Positions 8,761 to 18,073 of a stretch of DNA of 64,000 nucleotides are shown piece by piece (positions within the stretch are counted from its first letter, which is position 1; each line of letters begins with the position of its first letter). The position numbers and the translations under genes are program-made. Under the pieces are notes generated by a model. It was given only the letters and a program-made list of their open reading frames with translations, did no database searches and had not been told where the DNA came from. Origin of the DNA: an uncultured Bacillota bacterium (GTDB taxonomy: Bacteria > Bacillota > Clostridia > Oscillospirales > Oscillospiraceae); contig CAMTMZ010000004.1 in assembly GCA_947073765.1 (NCBI GenBank), forward strand, positions 1 to 64,000, in the 5' to 3' direction.

Positions 8761-10588
8761 ATCCCTTTTTCTTAGAGGCCTCCCGCATCCGGGCGCCGTG
8801 GTCCAGCAGGCGCTTGCGCAGGCGGAGGTTTTCCGGGGTGCACTCCAGCAGCTCGTCGTCGGCCAGGAACTCCAGACACTGCTCCAGAGACAGCTGCCGG
8901 GGCGTAACCAGGCGCAGGGCCTCGTCTGACCCGGAGGCACGCATGTTGGTCAGCTGCTTCTTTTTACACACATTGACGGAGATGTCCTCCGCCTTGGGGC
9001 ACTCGCCCACGATCATGCCGCCATACACCGGGGTGCCCGGACCGATGAACAGGGCGCCCCGCTCCTGGGCGTTGAACAGGCCGTAGGTCACCGCCTCGCC
9101 GGTTTCAAAGGCCACCAGGGAACCGGTGGACCGGCGGCTGATCTCCCCCTTGACGGGGGCGTAGCTGTCGAAGACGGAGGCCATGATGCCCTCGCCCTTG
9201 GTATCGGTGAGAAATTCGCTGCGGTAGCCAAACAGGCCCCGGGAGGGGACCAGAAAATCGATCTTCATCCGGTCGCCCACCGGGTTCATCTCCAGCAGAT
9301 CTCCCTTGCGGGCACCGATCTTCTCCATTACAGCCCCTACGCAGTCGGAGGGCACGTCCACCACAAGCCGCTCCAGAGGCTCACACTTCACCCCGTCGAC
9401 CTCCTTATACAGCACCCGGGGAGGGGAGACCTGGAGCTCGTAGCCCTCCCGGCGCATGGTCTCGATGAGGATGGACAGGGACATTTCGCCGCGGCCCGCC
9501 ACATTGAAGGAGTCGGTGGAGCCCTCTACCTCGGAGACCTTTAGAGAGACATCCTTCAGGGTCTCCCGGAACAGGCGGTCCCGGAGCTGGCGGCTGGTGA
9601 CAAATTTGCCCTCCCGGCCGGCGAAGGGGGAGTCGTTGACGGAGAAGGTCATCTCGATGGTGGGGGCGGAAATCTGGACAAACTCGATGGGCTCCACCCC
9701 CTCGGGGGCACAGATGGTGTCACCGATGGTGACATCGCCAATGCCGCTCATGGCGATGATGCTGCCCGCCTCCGCCTCCTGGACGGGGACCTTGCCCAGG
9801 CCATCGAACTCATACAGGGCGGTGGCCTTGGCCTTTTTGGGGGCGGCATCGGGGGCGTGGAAATTGCACACGGCGATCTCCTGGTTCTGCTTTATGCTGC
9901 CCCGCTCGATCCGGCCGATGGCGATGCGGCCCACAAATTCGTTGTAGTCGATGGAGGACACCAGCATCTGGAAGGGGGCCTCAGAGTCCACCTCGGGGGC
10001 GGGGATATAGTCGAGAATGGTGTCGAAGAGGGGCTTCAGGTCGCTGCCCGCCACGTCGGGCTGGACGGAGGCGGTGCCCTGGCGGCCGGAGCAGAAGAGC
10101 ATGGGGGAGTCCAGCTGCTCATCGGTGGCGTCCAGGTCCAGCAGCAGCTCCAGGCACTCGTCGACGACCTCGTACACCCGCTGGTCCGGGCGGTCGATCT
10201 TGTTCACCACCACGATCACCCGGTGGCCCAGCTCCAGGGCCTTGGAGAGGACAAATCGGGTCTGGGGCATGGGGCCCTCGGCCGCGTCAACCAGAAGGAT
10301 GACACCGTTTACCATTTTTAAGATACGCTCCACCTCGCCGCCAAAGTCGGCGTGGCCGGGGGTATCTACAATATTGATCTTCACGCCGCCGTACTGCACG
10401 GCGGTGTTTTTGGCGGTGATGGTGATGCCCCGCTCCCGCTCCAGGTCGCCGGAGTCCATCACCCGGTCGGCTACCGCCTGATTCTCCCGGTATACGCCGG
10501 ACTGCTTGAGCATCTCGTCCACCAGGGTGGTTTTGCCGTGGTCTACGTGGGCGATGATGGCAATATTCCGCAGCTTCTGATTTTGCAT
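8759..10588 (-). CDS. typA: Translational GTPase TypA/BipA
   Basis: MQNQKLRNIAIIAHVDHGKTTLVDEML, RERGITITAKN, DTPGHADFGGEVER. Confidence 0.97.
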   Translation of the reverse strand: MQNQKLRNIAIIAHVDHGKTTLVDEMLKQSGVYRENQAVADRVMDSGDLERERGITITAKNTAVQYGGVKINIVDTPGHADFGGEVERILKMVNGVILLVDAAEGPMPQTRFVLSKALELGHRVIVVVNKIDRPDQRVYEVVDECLELLLDLDATDEQLDSPMLFCSGRQGTASVQPDVAGSDLKPLFDTILDYIPAPEVDSEAPFQMLVSSIDYNEFVGRIAIGRIERGSIKQNQEIAVCNFHAPDAAPKKAKATALYEFDGLGKVPVQEAEAGSIIAMSGIGDVTIGDTICAPEGVEPIEFVQISAPTIEMTFSVNDSPFAGREGKFVTSRQLRDRLFRETLKDVSLKVSEVEGSTDSFNVAGRGEMSLSILIETMRREGYELQVSPPRVLYKEVDGVKCEPLERLVVDVPSDCVGAVMEKIGARKGDLLEMNPVGDRMKIDFLVPSRGLFGYRSEFLTDTKGEGIMASVFDSYAPVKGEISRRSTGSLVAFETGEAVTYGLFNAQERGALFIGPGTPVYGGMIVGECPKAEDISVNVCKKKQLTNMRASGSDEALRLVTPRQLSLEQCLEFLADDELLECTPENLRLRKRLLDHGARMREASKKKG

Positions 10589-10767
10589 AGGTATGCACCT
10601 CAAATCTGTGTTTTCCGAGTAAGACACGGTATTATACCCCCATTTCCCTGAAAATGCAACACGGCCCGGAAAAAAACACGTACAAAGGGAACCTTTTTTC
10701 TCTTTCTCCGTCTGTATATTATAGTAGGGGCACCGCGGCAAAATCGAACAAATTTTCCGTTTCCCTC

Positions 10768-10796
10768 TTGACATTTTAGAACGAATGTTGTATATT
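10768..10796 (+). promoter_or_regulatory. Consensus sigma-A promoter
   Basis: TTGACA-17 nt-TATATT. Confidence 0.75.
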
Positions 10797-10816
10797 CTTT
10801 ATGGAACAAACGTTTT
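10778..10816. promoter_or_regulatory. Tandem LexA-like operator (two GAAC-N4-GTT half-site pairs)
   Basis: aGAACgaatGTTGt (10778-10791, inside the -35/-10 spacer) and gGAACaaacGTTTt (10803-10816). Confidence 0.5.
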
Positions 10817-10905
10817 TAATCCCGCCGGGCCGAACAATAGTCCGGTTTTTAGGACAGTTTTTGGTCTATCCTTACCCTATCATTCAATTTTCGGAGGGGA
10901 CACAT

Positions 10906-11202
10906 ATGCAGACCATGTACTATAAAACTTCCAGCTTTATTCAGCACACCGGCAACATCATCGACCTGGGAGAGCTGCGCCGCCGGCAGGTCCTGGCCCA
11001 GCACGACAGTCTGGCCCGCCAGCCGGAGGAGGAGCGGTACGCCCCGGAGGAGGAACCCGCCTTCCGCCCTGTGGTGCTCTCCCTCTCTCCTGAGGAGCGC
11101 CGCCGCGCCCGCCGGGAGCGGCAGGCCTGGCGGCTGGACCTGTGCGCCAGTTTGGCCGTGATTGTTATGACAGCGGCCTTTCTGCTGCGGATGGCCCTGT
11201 AA
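10906..11202 (+). CDS. Small protein with C-terminal TM helix, unknown
   Basis: 98 aa; GGAGGGG RBS; Arg-rich PEERRRARRERQAWRLDL before a hydrophobic C-terminus. Confidence 0.75.
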   Translation: MQTMYYKTSSFIQHTGNIIDLGELRRRQVLAQHDSLARQPEEERYAPEEEPAFRPVVLSLSPEERRRARRERQAWRLDLCASLAVIVMTAAFLLRMAL

Positions 11203-11252
11203 CCACTATATCTTGGGTTTTTTGTCTGATTATATACAATTTTTATGAAAAA

Positions 11253-11285
11253 CGCCGCGGTTTTATCTGCGGCGTTCTATTTTTG
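11253..11285 (+). terminator. Intrinsic terminator
   Basis: AACGCCGCGG-TTTTAT-CTGCGGCGTT followed by CTATTTTTG. Confidence 0.75.
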
Positions 11286-11428
11286 TGCACTTTTTTTGTG
11301 AATTTTTTGTTTCCAGGTGAAAAAGAGACTTGACGGGAGGGAGGAAACTGTGTATATTGTTGTTGTTACCATTTTGTAACTCTTATTTCATTCTTGTCAT
11401 TTTTCCCTCAGATCGAGAGGTGATCACG

Positions 11429-12988
11429 ATGGATCAAGCACAAAACCAAAGCTGGACCGCCCGGCTGCCTATCGCGGACCTGGATCAGACCAGGCCCATC
11501 CGGCCGCCCCAGCCCCCCCGGACCGAGGAACAGGCCCCCGCCGGACCTGACTGGCGGGATGAGTTCCGCCTCTACGTCAAGGGCGCCCGGGAGTGGGCCC
11601 GCATCCACCTGCGCCGCTGGGCCCACCTGTTCCACGGCGCCGCCGCCGGCACCCTGGCGGTAGGGCCGGTCTCCTTCCTGCTGGTGGCCGGGACCCTGGG
11701 CGCCGCCCTCACCCTGACTACCCTTTATTCCACCAGCTACGCCGTGATTGTGGACGGCCAGGAGGTGGGGGTGGTGGCCGACCAGAGCGTGGTGGACCAC
11801 GCCATCCAAACAGTGGAAAGCCGGGGCACCCAGCTGCTGGGCTACAATTACCAGGTGGAGGGCGACATTGATTACAGTTTCGCCCTTTCCCTGAAGAGCG
11901 ATTTGAGCCGGGAGCAGGATATCAGCAACTACTTTTATGGGCAGCTCAATGAGCTCAGCGACCAGCTGAGGGCCTATCAGATCACCCTGGACAGCCGGGT
12001 GATCGGCGTGGTGAAGGATGAGGCCGCCCTGGACTCTATGCTGGAGGGCATCAAGGCGGAGTTTATCACTGACGCCACCACCTCCGCCGACTTTGTGGAG
12101 GACGTGTCCATTACCCCCGTCTACGCGGCGGACAGCCTGATGAGCGTGGGGCAGATTGAACAGGCCCTGAAGGCCAACACCACCGGCGAGACCACCTACA
12201 CCGTTGTGAAGGGGGATACCTACAACGGCATCGCCTACCGCAACGACATGTCTCTCAGCGACCTGATGGAGCTCAATCCCCAGGCCAACATCAACCGCCT
12301 GATGGTGGGAGACGTGCTCAATGTGAAGGAGATCGTTCCCGCCCTGTCGGTGCAGACCACCGAGCATGTGACCTACACTGAGGCCATCCCCTGTCCTGTG
12401 GAGGAGGTTCAGGACGACTCCATGTATAAGGGGGACTCCAAGGTGCTCACCCAGGGGGAGGAGGGGGAGGCCCAGGTACAGGCCGACGTGATCTATGTCA
12501 ACGGCTATGAGCGGGAACGCACCGTTACCAGCACCACCACCCTCCGGGAGCCCACTACCACCGTGAAGGCGGTGGGCACCAAGGAGAAGCCCAAGACCGC
12601 CTCCAAGGGCACCTACAAGTGGCCCGTCAGCAGCCACCGCATCAACTCCTACTTTGGCGGACGGCGAATCTTCGGCAGCTACAGCTACCACTCCGGCATT
12701 GACATTCACGCCAGCTACGGCGAGGCCGTGAAAGCCGCCGACGGCGGTACCGTCACCTTTGCCGGCTACAAGGGCAGCTACGGCAACCTGGTCATCATCC
12801 GCCACGACAACGGCGTGGAGACCTATTACGCACACAACTCCAGTCTGGTGGTCTCCGCCGGGCAGAAGGTCTACCAGGGTCAGACCATCGCCAAGGCCGG
12901 CTCCACCGGCCGCTCCACCGGCGTCCACTGCCACTTCGAGGTACGCGTACGCGGCACCGCCGTCAATCCGCTGAATTATCTGAGATAA
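11429..12988 (+). CDS. M23 family metallopeptidase with LysM and G5-like domains
   Basis: LysM-like YTVVKGDTYNGIAYRNDMSLSDLMELNPQ, G5-like segment, M23 motifs HSGIDIHASYGEAVKAADGG and HCHFEVRVRG. Confidence 0.92.
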   Translation: MDQAQNQSWTARLPIADLDQTRPIRPPQPPRTEEQAPAGPDWRDEFRLYVKGAREWARIHLRRWAHLFHGAAAGTLAVGPVSFLLVAGTLGAALTLTTLYSTSYAVIVDGQEVGVVADQSVVDHAIQTVESRGTQLLGYNYQVEGDIDYSFALSLKSDLSREQDISNYFYGQLNELSDQLRAYQITLDSRVIGVVKDEAALDSMLEGIKAEFITDATTSADFVEDVSITPVYAADSLMSVGQIEQALKANTTGETTYTVVKGDTYNGIAYRNDMSLSDLMELNPQANINRLMVGDVLNVKEIVPALSVQTTEHVTYTEAIPCPVEEVQDDSMYKGDSKVLTQGEEGEAQVQADVIYVNGYERERTVTSTTTLREPTTTVKAVGTKEKPKTASKGTYKWPVSSHRINSYFGGRRIFGSYSYHSGIDIHASYGEAVKAADGGTVTFAGYKGSYGNLVIIRHDNGVETYYAHNSSLVVSAGQKVYQGQTIAKAGSTGRSTGVHCHFEVRVRGTAVNPLNYLR

Positions 12989-12992
12989 CATC

Positions 12993-13027
12993 AAAAGCCC
13001 GCCGGCGATGCCGGCGGGCTTTTGATC
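12993..13027. terminator. Intrinsic terminator
   Basis: CAAAAGCCCGCCGGC-GAT-GCCGGCGGGCTTTTG. Confidence 0.9.
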
Positions 13028-13033
13028 TTTTTT

Positions 13034-13594
13034 TCATCTGGTGATTTCCTGATCGGTTTCAATAAAATGGGAATGCCTCAGGCCCGCAGTAACAGGCCGA
13101 TATAAAAGCATGGTAATCCCAGCATTTAAGCCGCCCTTTATCAGATTAAACGGTAAAAACGCCGGAATCAGCAGTCGCGCAACCGCTTCTCTGGAAGTGC
13201 CCATATAAATTGGGGCGATCAGATAGTTCCAAAGCAGCATGACAGCGATCATGCACCCCCACCCGCAGAGCAGTCCGGCCGTAGCGCCCAGCCGCATCCG
13301 CTTTTTCCGATAGAGAAACGCGGCAGTGCAGGCAAAACTCGCGCTTGAAATAACATTCATGAGAAACCCTAAAATTCCGTTTTCACTGACAGTCAGCATC
13401 TCGGCGAGAGAGACGAGCACGGCCATAGATAACGAGGCAAGGGGGCCAAAGACAAACCCGCCAAGGGTAATGATGATATCCTTTGGGTCATACTTTAAAA
13501 AAAGTATGAGTGGGACACGCCCAAACACCGTGGCGGCGTAGGCCAGGGCACAGAGTGTTCCGATTGTTGTGAGCTGTTTTGTCTTTTTGTTCAT
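13034..13594 (-). CDS. ribU: ECF transporter S component, riboflavin-type (RibU)
   Basis: DPKDIIITLGGFVFGP, SENGILGFLMNVISS, PIYMGTSREAVARLLIPAFLPFNLIKGG; preceded by an FMN riboswitch. Confidence 0.88.
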   Translation of the reverse strand: MNKKTKQLTTIGTLCALAYAATVFGRVPLILFLKYDPKDIIITLGGFVFGPLASLSMAVLVSLAEMLTVSENGILGFLMNVISSASFACTAAFLYRKKRMRLGATAGLLCGWGCMIAVMLLWNYLIAPIYMGTSREAVARLLIPAFLPFNLIKGGLNAGITMLLYRPVTAGLRHSHFIETDQEITR

Positions 13595-13605
13595 GATATT
13601 ACCTC

Positions 13606-13649
13606 CAAAAAAATTAACACCTAAAAGCAACGCAATGCCTTTCGGTGTT
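13606..13649 (-). terminator. Riboswitch-controlled terminator before ribU
   Basis: Minus strand AACACCGAAAGGCA...TGCTTTTAGGTGTTAATTTTTTT. Confidence 0.75.
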
Positions 13650-13745
13650 ACCATCCGGAGGAGTATCGAACATGTCTGCAAAGCATTGATAGGACAGGAC
13701 CGGAAAAGTGCATGCTGTCAGAATCACCCTGACAAGTTCAATACA

Positions 13746-13853
13746 CCTTCTTTAATCCAGACTGTACTGTCGGTTTTGGACTTTCACCAAATCAGCGCCT
13801 GCGCGCTCGCGGACTTTACCGCCGATCGGGAATTTCACCCTGCCTTGAAGACA
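13746..13853 (-). ncRNA. FMN riboswitch (RFN element)
   Basis: Minus strand GTCTTCAAGGCAGGGTGAAATTCCCGATCGGCGGTAAAGTCCGCGAGCG...GGTGAAAGTCCAAAACCGACAGTACAGTCTGGATTAAAGAAGG matches the RFN consensus. Confidence 0.95.
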
Positions 13854-13947
13854 TTCGCCCTATTTAGTTGTCGTCATTATTATAAATTTGTTTTTTGTCC
13901 GTGTCAACAGTGATGTGAAGAAACCCTTTGACTGAAGCAAAATAACA

Positions 13948-13990
13948 AACGCCTCGTATTTTAAAAACATTAAAATACGAGGCGTTATAT
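13948..13990. terminator. Hairpin terminator, CGTATTTTA family
   Basis: AACGCCTCGTATTTTA...TAAAATACGAGGCGTT. Confidence 0.75.
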
Positions 13991-13995
13991 CTTTC

Positions 13996-15417
13996 TTAAT
14001 AGGCCAGCTTCTTCTCCAGCCAATCCTTCAGCTCAGAGATGGGGACGCGGACCTGGTCCATGGTGTCCCGGTCCCGGATGGTGACGGCGTCGTCGGCCTG
14101 CTCGGTGTCGCTGCCCACGGTCTGGAAATCCACGGTGATACAGTAGGGGGTGCCCACCTCGTCCTGACGGCGGTAGCGCTTGCCGATGGAGCCGGCGTCG
14201 TCGTAGTCTGCCATAAAGTATTTGGACAGCTCCGTCTGGATCTCCCGGGCCTTGTCAGACAGCTTCTTGCTGAGGGGGAGCACGGCGCACTTGAAGGGGG
14301 CCAGAGCGGGGTGGAGGCGCAGCACGGTGCGCACGTCGTTCTTCTCCGCGTCCACCACCTCCTCGTCGTAGGCGTCCACCAGGAAGGCCAAGGTCACCCG
14401 GTCAGCCCCCAGGGAGGGCTCGACGACGTAGGGAATATAGTGCTCGCCGGCCTCCTGGTCAAAGTAGGTCTGGTCCTTGCCGGAGGTGTTCTGGTGGGCG
14501 GTGAGGTCAAAGCTGGTGCGGCTGGCCACTCCCCACAGCTCTCCCCAGCCGAAGGGGAAGACAAACTCAAAGTCGGTGGTCGCGTTGGAGTAGTGGCTTA
14601 ATTCCTCGGGATCGTGGTCCCGCAGGCGGAGGTTCTCATCCCGCATCCCCAGATTCAGCAGCCAGTCATGGCAGAACTTTTTCCAGTAGGCGAACCACTC
14701 CAGCTCGGTGCCCGGCTTGCAGAAGAATTCCAGCTCCATCTGCTCAAACTCCCGGGTGCGGAAGGTAAAATTGCCGGGGGTGATCTCGTTGCGGAAGGAT
14801 TTTCCGATCTGGCATACGCCGAAGGGCAGCTTGCGGCGGGTTGTACGCTGGACATTCTGGAAGTTGACAAAGATGCCCTGGGCGGTCTCGGGGCGGAGGT
14901 AGACGGTATTTTTCGCCTCCTCGGTGACGCCCTGGAAGGTCTTGAACATCAGGTTGAACTGGCGGATGTCGGTCCAGTTGAACTTGCCGCAGGAGGGACA
15001 GACGATCTGATGCTCCTCTACAAACTCCTTCATCTGGGCCTGGGACATGGCGTCTACGCTATGTCCCAGGTCGAAGCTGTTGGTCTGGCACCAGTCCTCG
15101 ATGACCTTGTCGGCACGGAAACGCTCCTTGCACTCCTTGCAGTCCATCAGGGGGTCGGAGAAGCCGCCCACGTGGCCGGAGGCCACCCACACCTGAGGAT
15201 TCATCAGGATGGCGGCGTCCAGGCCCACGTTGTAGGGGTTCTCCTGGACGAATTTCTTCCACCAGGCCTTTTTTACGTTGTTTTTCAGCTCCACGCCCAG
15301 GGGGCCGTAGTCCCAGGTGTTGGCCAGGCCGCCGTAGATCTCAGAGCCGGAGAAAATAAAGCCCCGGCCCTTGCACAGGGCCACAATTTTTTCCATGGTT
15401 TTTTCGGTATTTTTCAT
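13996..15417 (-). CDS. glyS: Glycyl-tRNA synthetase (single-chain dimeric type)
   Basis: [55 protein letters not shown]. Confidence 0.96.
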   Translation of the reverse strand: MKNTEKTMEKIVALCKGRGFIFSGSEIYGGLANTWDYGPLGVELKNNVKKAWWKKFVQENPYNVGLDAAILMNPQVWVASGHVGGFSDPLMDCKECKERFRADKVIEDWCQTNSFDLGHSVDAMSQAQMKEFVEEHQIVCPSCGKFNWTDIRQFNLMFKTFQGVTEEAKNTVYLRPETAQGIFVNFQNVQRTTRRKLPFGVCQIGKSFRNEITPGNFTFRTREFEQMELEFFCKPGTELEWFAYWKKFCHDWLLNLGMRDENLRLRDHDPEELSHYSNATTDFEFVFPFGWGELWGVASRTSFDLTAHQNTSGKDQTYFDQEAGEHYIPYVVEPSLGADRVTLAFLVDAYDEEVVDAEKNDVRTVLRLHPALAPFKCAVLPLSKKLSDKAREIQTELSKYFMADYDDAGSIGKRYRRQDEVGTPYCITVDFQTVGSDTEQADDAVTIRDRDTMDQVRVPISELKDWLEKKLAY

Positions 15418-15476
15418 TGTGATACTCCTTGCCGTCGCATTTTATCGCTTCATTGTATGCCAGCTTTTCCCCACTG

Positions 15477-15650
15477 TCAAGGAGATTTTCTAATTTTCTT
15501 TTCTTTTTGATCCAGCTGCCTGAGATGAGCTTTCAGCACCTGGTTGATATAGCTGGACAGGGAGCGGTCCTCCAGCTCCGCCAGCTCTTTAATGGACTCC
15601 AATACCGGATCGTCTATTGTCAAGCTGATTTTGGTCTTTAACGGTTTCAT
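15477..15650 (-). CDS. Ribbon-helix-helix (Arc-like) protein
   Basis: MKPLKTKISLTIDDPVLESIKELAELEDRSLSSYINQVLKAHLRQLDQ. Confidence 0.75.
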   Translation of the reverse strand: MKPLKTKISLTIDDPVLESIKELAELEDRSLSSYINQVLKAHLRQLDQKEKKIRKSP

Positions 15651-15696
15651 GTTACGTCTCACCCGTTAATATTATACTATTTACTGCGATCGAATC

Positions 15697-15725
15697 TTGA
15701 CTTATCCTACTTTATCGCTTATAAT
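15697..15725 (+). promoter_or_regulatory. Near-perfect sigma-A promoter
   Basis: TTGACT-17 nt-TATAAT. Confidence 0.75.
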
Positions 15726-15745
15726 CGCTTTATGGAGGCGATATA

Positions 15746-15949
15746 ATGTTTACCAATAATTTTGAATCCGCCTTCTCTGAATTTTTGGAAACCCGCGAGT
15801 ATGACGAAGCGGAAAACTACCTCTTTTCCGTGATGCGGCAGGCCTTTGCCGCTGGTTGGCAGGCCGCAGGGGGCGAGCCGCCCGGCAAAGCCCGGATCTT
15901 TCAGCTCCTCAATTTTCCGCCAGACAAAAAACAACCCCCGGAGGAATAA
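15746..15949 (+). CDS. Small hypothetical protein (67 aa)
   Basis: GGAGG RBS and strong promoter upstream; MFTNNFESAFSEFLETREYDEAENYLFSVMRQAFAAGWQAAGG. Confidence 0.65.
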   Translation: MFTNNFESAFSEFLETREYDEAENYLFSVMRQAFAAGWQAAGGEPPGKARIFQLLNFPPDKKQPPEE

Positions 15950-15971
15950 CACCCTCCGGGGATTTTCCTAT

Positions 15972-16502
15972 CTATCCCAGCTTCTTCTCCAGGCACACCA
16001 GCTGTACACCCGGGATGCCGTTGAAATCGCAGGGAACAATCCCCGACTCCCAGTAGCCCAGGCGGGCATACAGCCGCCGGGCGGCGGCATTTTTGGCGTT
16101 GGTATCCATGCGCAGGCAGGGGCAGCCGTGAGCCATGGCGTACTCCTCATAGAAGCGGACAAACTCGCGCCCGCAACCCTGCCCGGAAAAGGCCGGGTCC
16201 ACCACCAGGGTGTGGAGAACCATCACCTGTTCCGGCGGGACGTCCGGATACCGCCATGGGGCGTTGGCGTACTCCGGGACCTGATTCTGATCGATTTTAG
16301 CCGCGGCAGCCACGCTTCCTTCCCGCTCCAGAACAAACAGCGTGCCCGCCTCCAGGGCGTCCAGCGCGGTCTGCCGGGTGGGGTAGACCCCCCGGATCCA
16401 GCCTACAGCGGCCTCACCCCGCTCCTCCTGAGACAAAATATGGTCATAGATGGCGGCTACCTGGGGAATATCCTCCAAAACCGCCTTTCGAACGCCGTTC
16501 AC
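15972..16502 (-). CDS. GNAT family N-acetyltransferase (GTG start)
   Basis: VNGVRKAVLEDIPQVAAIYDHI...VLHTLVVDPAFSGQGCGREFVRFYEEYA...MDTNAKNAAARRLYARLGY; AGGAGG before the GTG. Confidence 0.88.
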   Translation of the reverse strand: MNGVRKAVLEDIPQVAAIYDHILSQEERGEAAVGWIRGVYPTRQTALDALEAGTLFVLEREGSVAAAAKIDQNQVPEYANAPWRYPDVPPEQVMVLHTLVVDPAFSGQGCGREFVRFYEEYAMAHGCPCLRMDTNAKNAAARRLYARLGYWESGIVPCDFNGIPGVQLVCLEKKLG

Positions 16503-16516
16503 GCTGACATTCCTCC

Positions 16517-17716
16517 TTATCTGGTCAAAAGCTTCTTCATACCTTCCTCCAGGCCCTCCATCGTGAGCAGGTACATGGGGAACTCCCGGGCGATGACGTC
16601 GTAGGTCTGGGACCAATACTCCCCCCAGTCGGGCCGACGGCTGGGGTTGAGCCAGACGGCGTGCCGGAATCTTCCCTTCAGCAGGCGCAGCCAGTCTATG
16701 CCGCACTGGGGTCCTCCGGCCTGGCTCCCCCGTCCGTACCAGCCCCCCATCAGTTCATAGGGGGCCATTTGGGCGTCTCCCACCAGGATCAGCTTGTAGT
16801 CGCTGGGAATGTTGGACAGCACCCAGTCAGTGGGGACGCTGTCCCGGGACATGAGGGTGGGGGTGTTATAAAGCCGGGCGTAGGGGCAGTTGTGAAAGTA
16901 GTAGACCTTTAAATCCTTAAAGTGCCCCGACCTGGACACCGCCTGAAACAGGGCGGAGCACAGCTGGGCGTAGTAGTCCATGGAGCCCCCTGAGTCCATG
17001 AGGAGGAGCACCTTTACCGTATTCTCCCGGGGGCGCCTGTAGCGCACCTTCAGCACACCGCCGTTATTCGCGGTGTCCTGAATGGTGCTGTCCACGTCAA
17101 ACTCGGTGGGGGGGAGGTCCACCAGGCCGGAGTACTGCCGCAGATGGCGCAGGGCCACCTGGAACTGGCGGGTGTCCAGGGTGTTATCCCGGCGGAAGTC
17201 CCGGAACTTCCGCTCTCCCGCCACCCGGAAGGCCCGGCGGTACATGGACTGGCCCCCCACCCGGATGCCCTTGGGAGAGAGTCCGGAGTTGCCAAACATA
17301 GACATGCCATGGGTGCCTACCCAGTAATTGCCGCCGTTGTGCTCCTCGGTCTGTTCCTCCATCCGCTCCTGGAGCAGGCGCTCGATCTCCTCCTCGGAGA
17401 AGCCCAGGTTCTTCAAGGCCTGGATCTCGTCCCAGTTGGGGCTGTCGGATAATACTTCTGGTTTATTCAGCCAGTCTAATAACTCTTGGGATACCTCCTG
17501 CTGGAAGGGGACATCCTTAAAATACTCCAAAAAGGTGCGGTCAAAGGTATCGAAGTCCGCCTCGCTCTTTACCAGCAGACAGCGGGCCAGGTGGTAAAAG
17601 CCGGTGAAGCTGGCGTTATGAAGGTTTTTGCGCAGGCCCTCCATCAGGGCCATCCACTCCGTAAGGGAGATCTTCAGGCCGTTGCGCCGCAGCAGATACA
17701 ACAACTCCCCAAACAT
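16517..17716 (-). CDS. VWA domain-containing protein (CoxE-like)
   Basis: VKVLLLMDSGGSMDYYAQLCSALFQAVSR; KLILVGDAQMAPYEL; WLNPSRRPDW. Confidence 0.88.
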   Translation of the reverse strand: MFGELLYLLRRNGLKISLTEWMALMEGLRKNLHNASFTGFYHLARCLLVKSEADFDTFDRTFLEYFKDVPFQQEVSQELLDWLNKPEVLSDSPNWDEIQALKNLGFSEEEIERLLQERMEEQTEEHNGGNYWVGTHGMSMFGNSGLSPKGIRVGGQSMYRRAFRVAGERKFRDFRRDNTLDTRQFQVALRHLRQYSGLVDLPPTEFDVDSTIQDTANNGGVLKVRYRRPRENTVKVLLLMDSGGSMDYYAQLCSALFQAVSRSGHFKDLKVYYFHNCPYARLYNTPTLMSRDSVPTDWVLSNIPSDYKLILVGDAQMAPYELMGGWYGRGSQAGGPQCGIDWLRLLKGRFRHAVWLNPSRRPDWGEYWSQTYDVIAREFPMYLLTMEGLEEGMKKLLTR

Positions 17717-18073
17717 GGCTTCACCCTCCTTTTCATTTTGCGCGCCGGTTTTGGCGCCGGAGACATCCGGGAGGTGTGGAACCCACCCGCCGGACCGCCA
17801 GAGGCTGACCCCGCCACCGCGTATTATAAATGATTGTAGCGTCTTTTTTCGGAAAAGGCAAGACTGAAAATTGTTTCAGGTTGAATAGCGTACATTATAA
17901 TAATAATTCTTCTTGTTTTTTTGGTGTTCTATGTGGTAAAATGTTTTTGAGAGGGAGCGTGTGGGGGCTTGGAACCGCTTTGGGCGGCCCTGCGCTGTAC
18001 ATTGCCCTGGGTAAGAAGTTTGAGGCGCTGTTCTATTTGATTGACGGGCAGTGTTCCCGGAAAGGAGGCGGCT

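Noticed and set aside
11408-12994. 528-aa minus-strand ORF
   Set aside because: Antisense to the M23 peptidase; low-complexity Gly/His/Val/Leu composition.
16491-16506. LexA-like palindrome CGAACGCCGTTC at the GNAT gene start
   Set aside because: Spacing between half sites is 3 rather than 4 and it lies inside the coding start.
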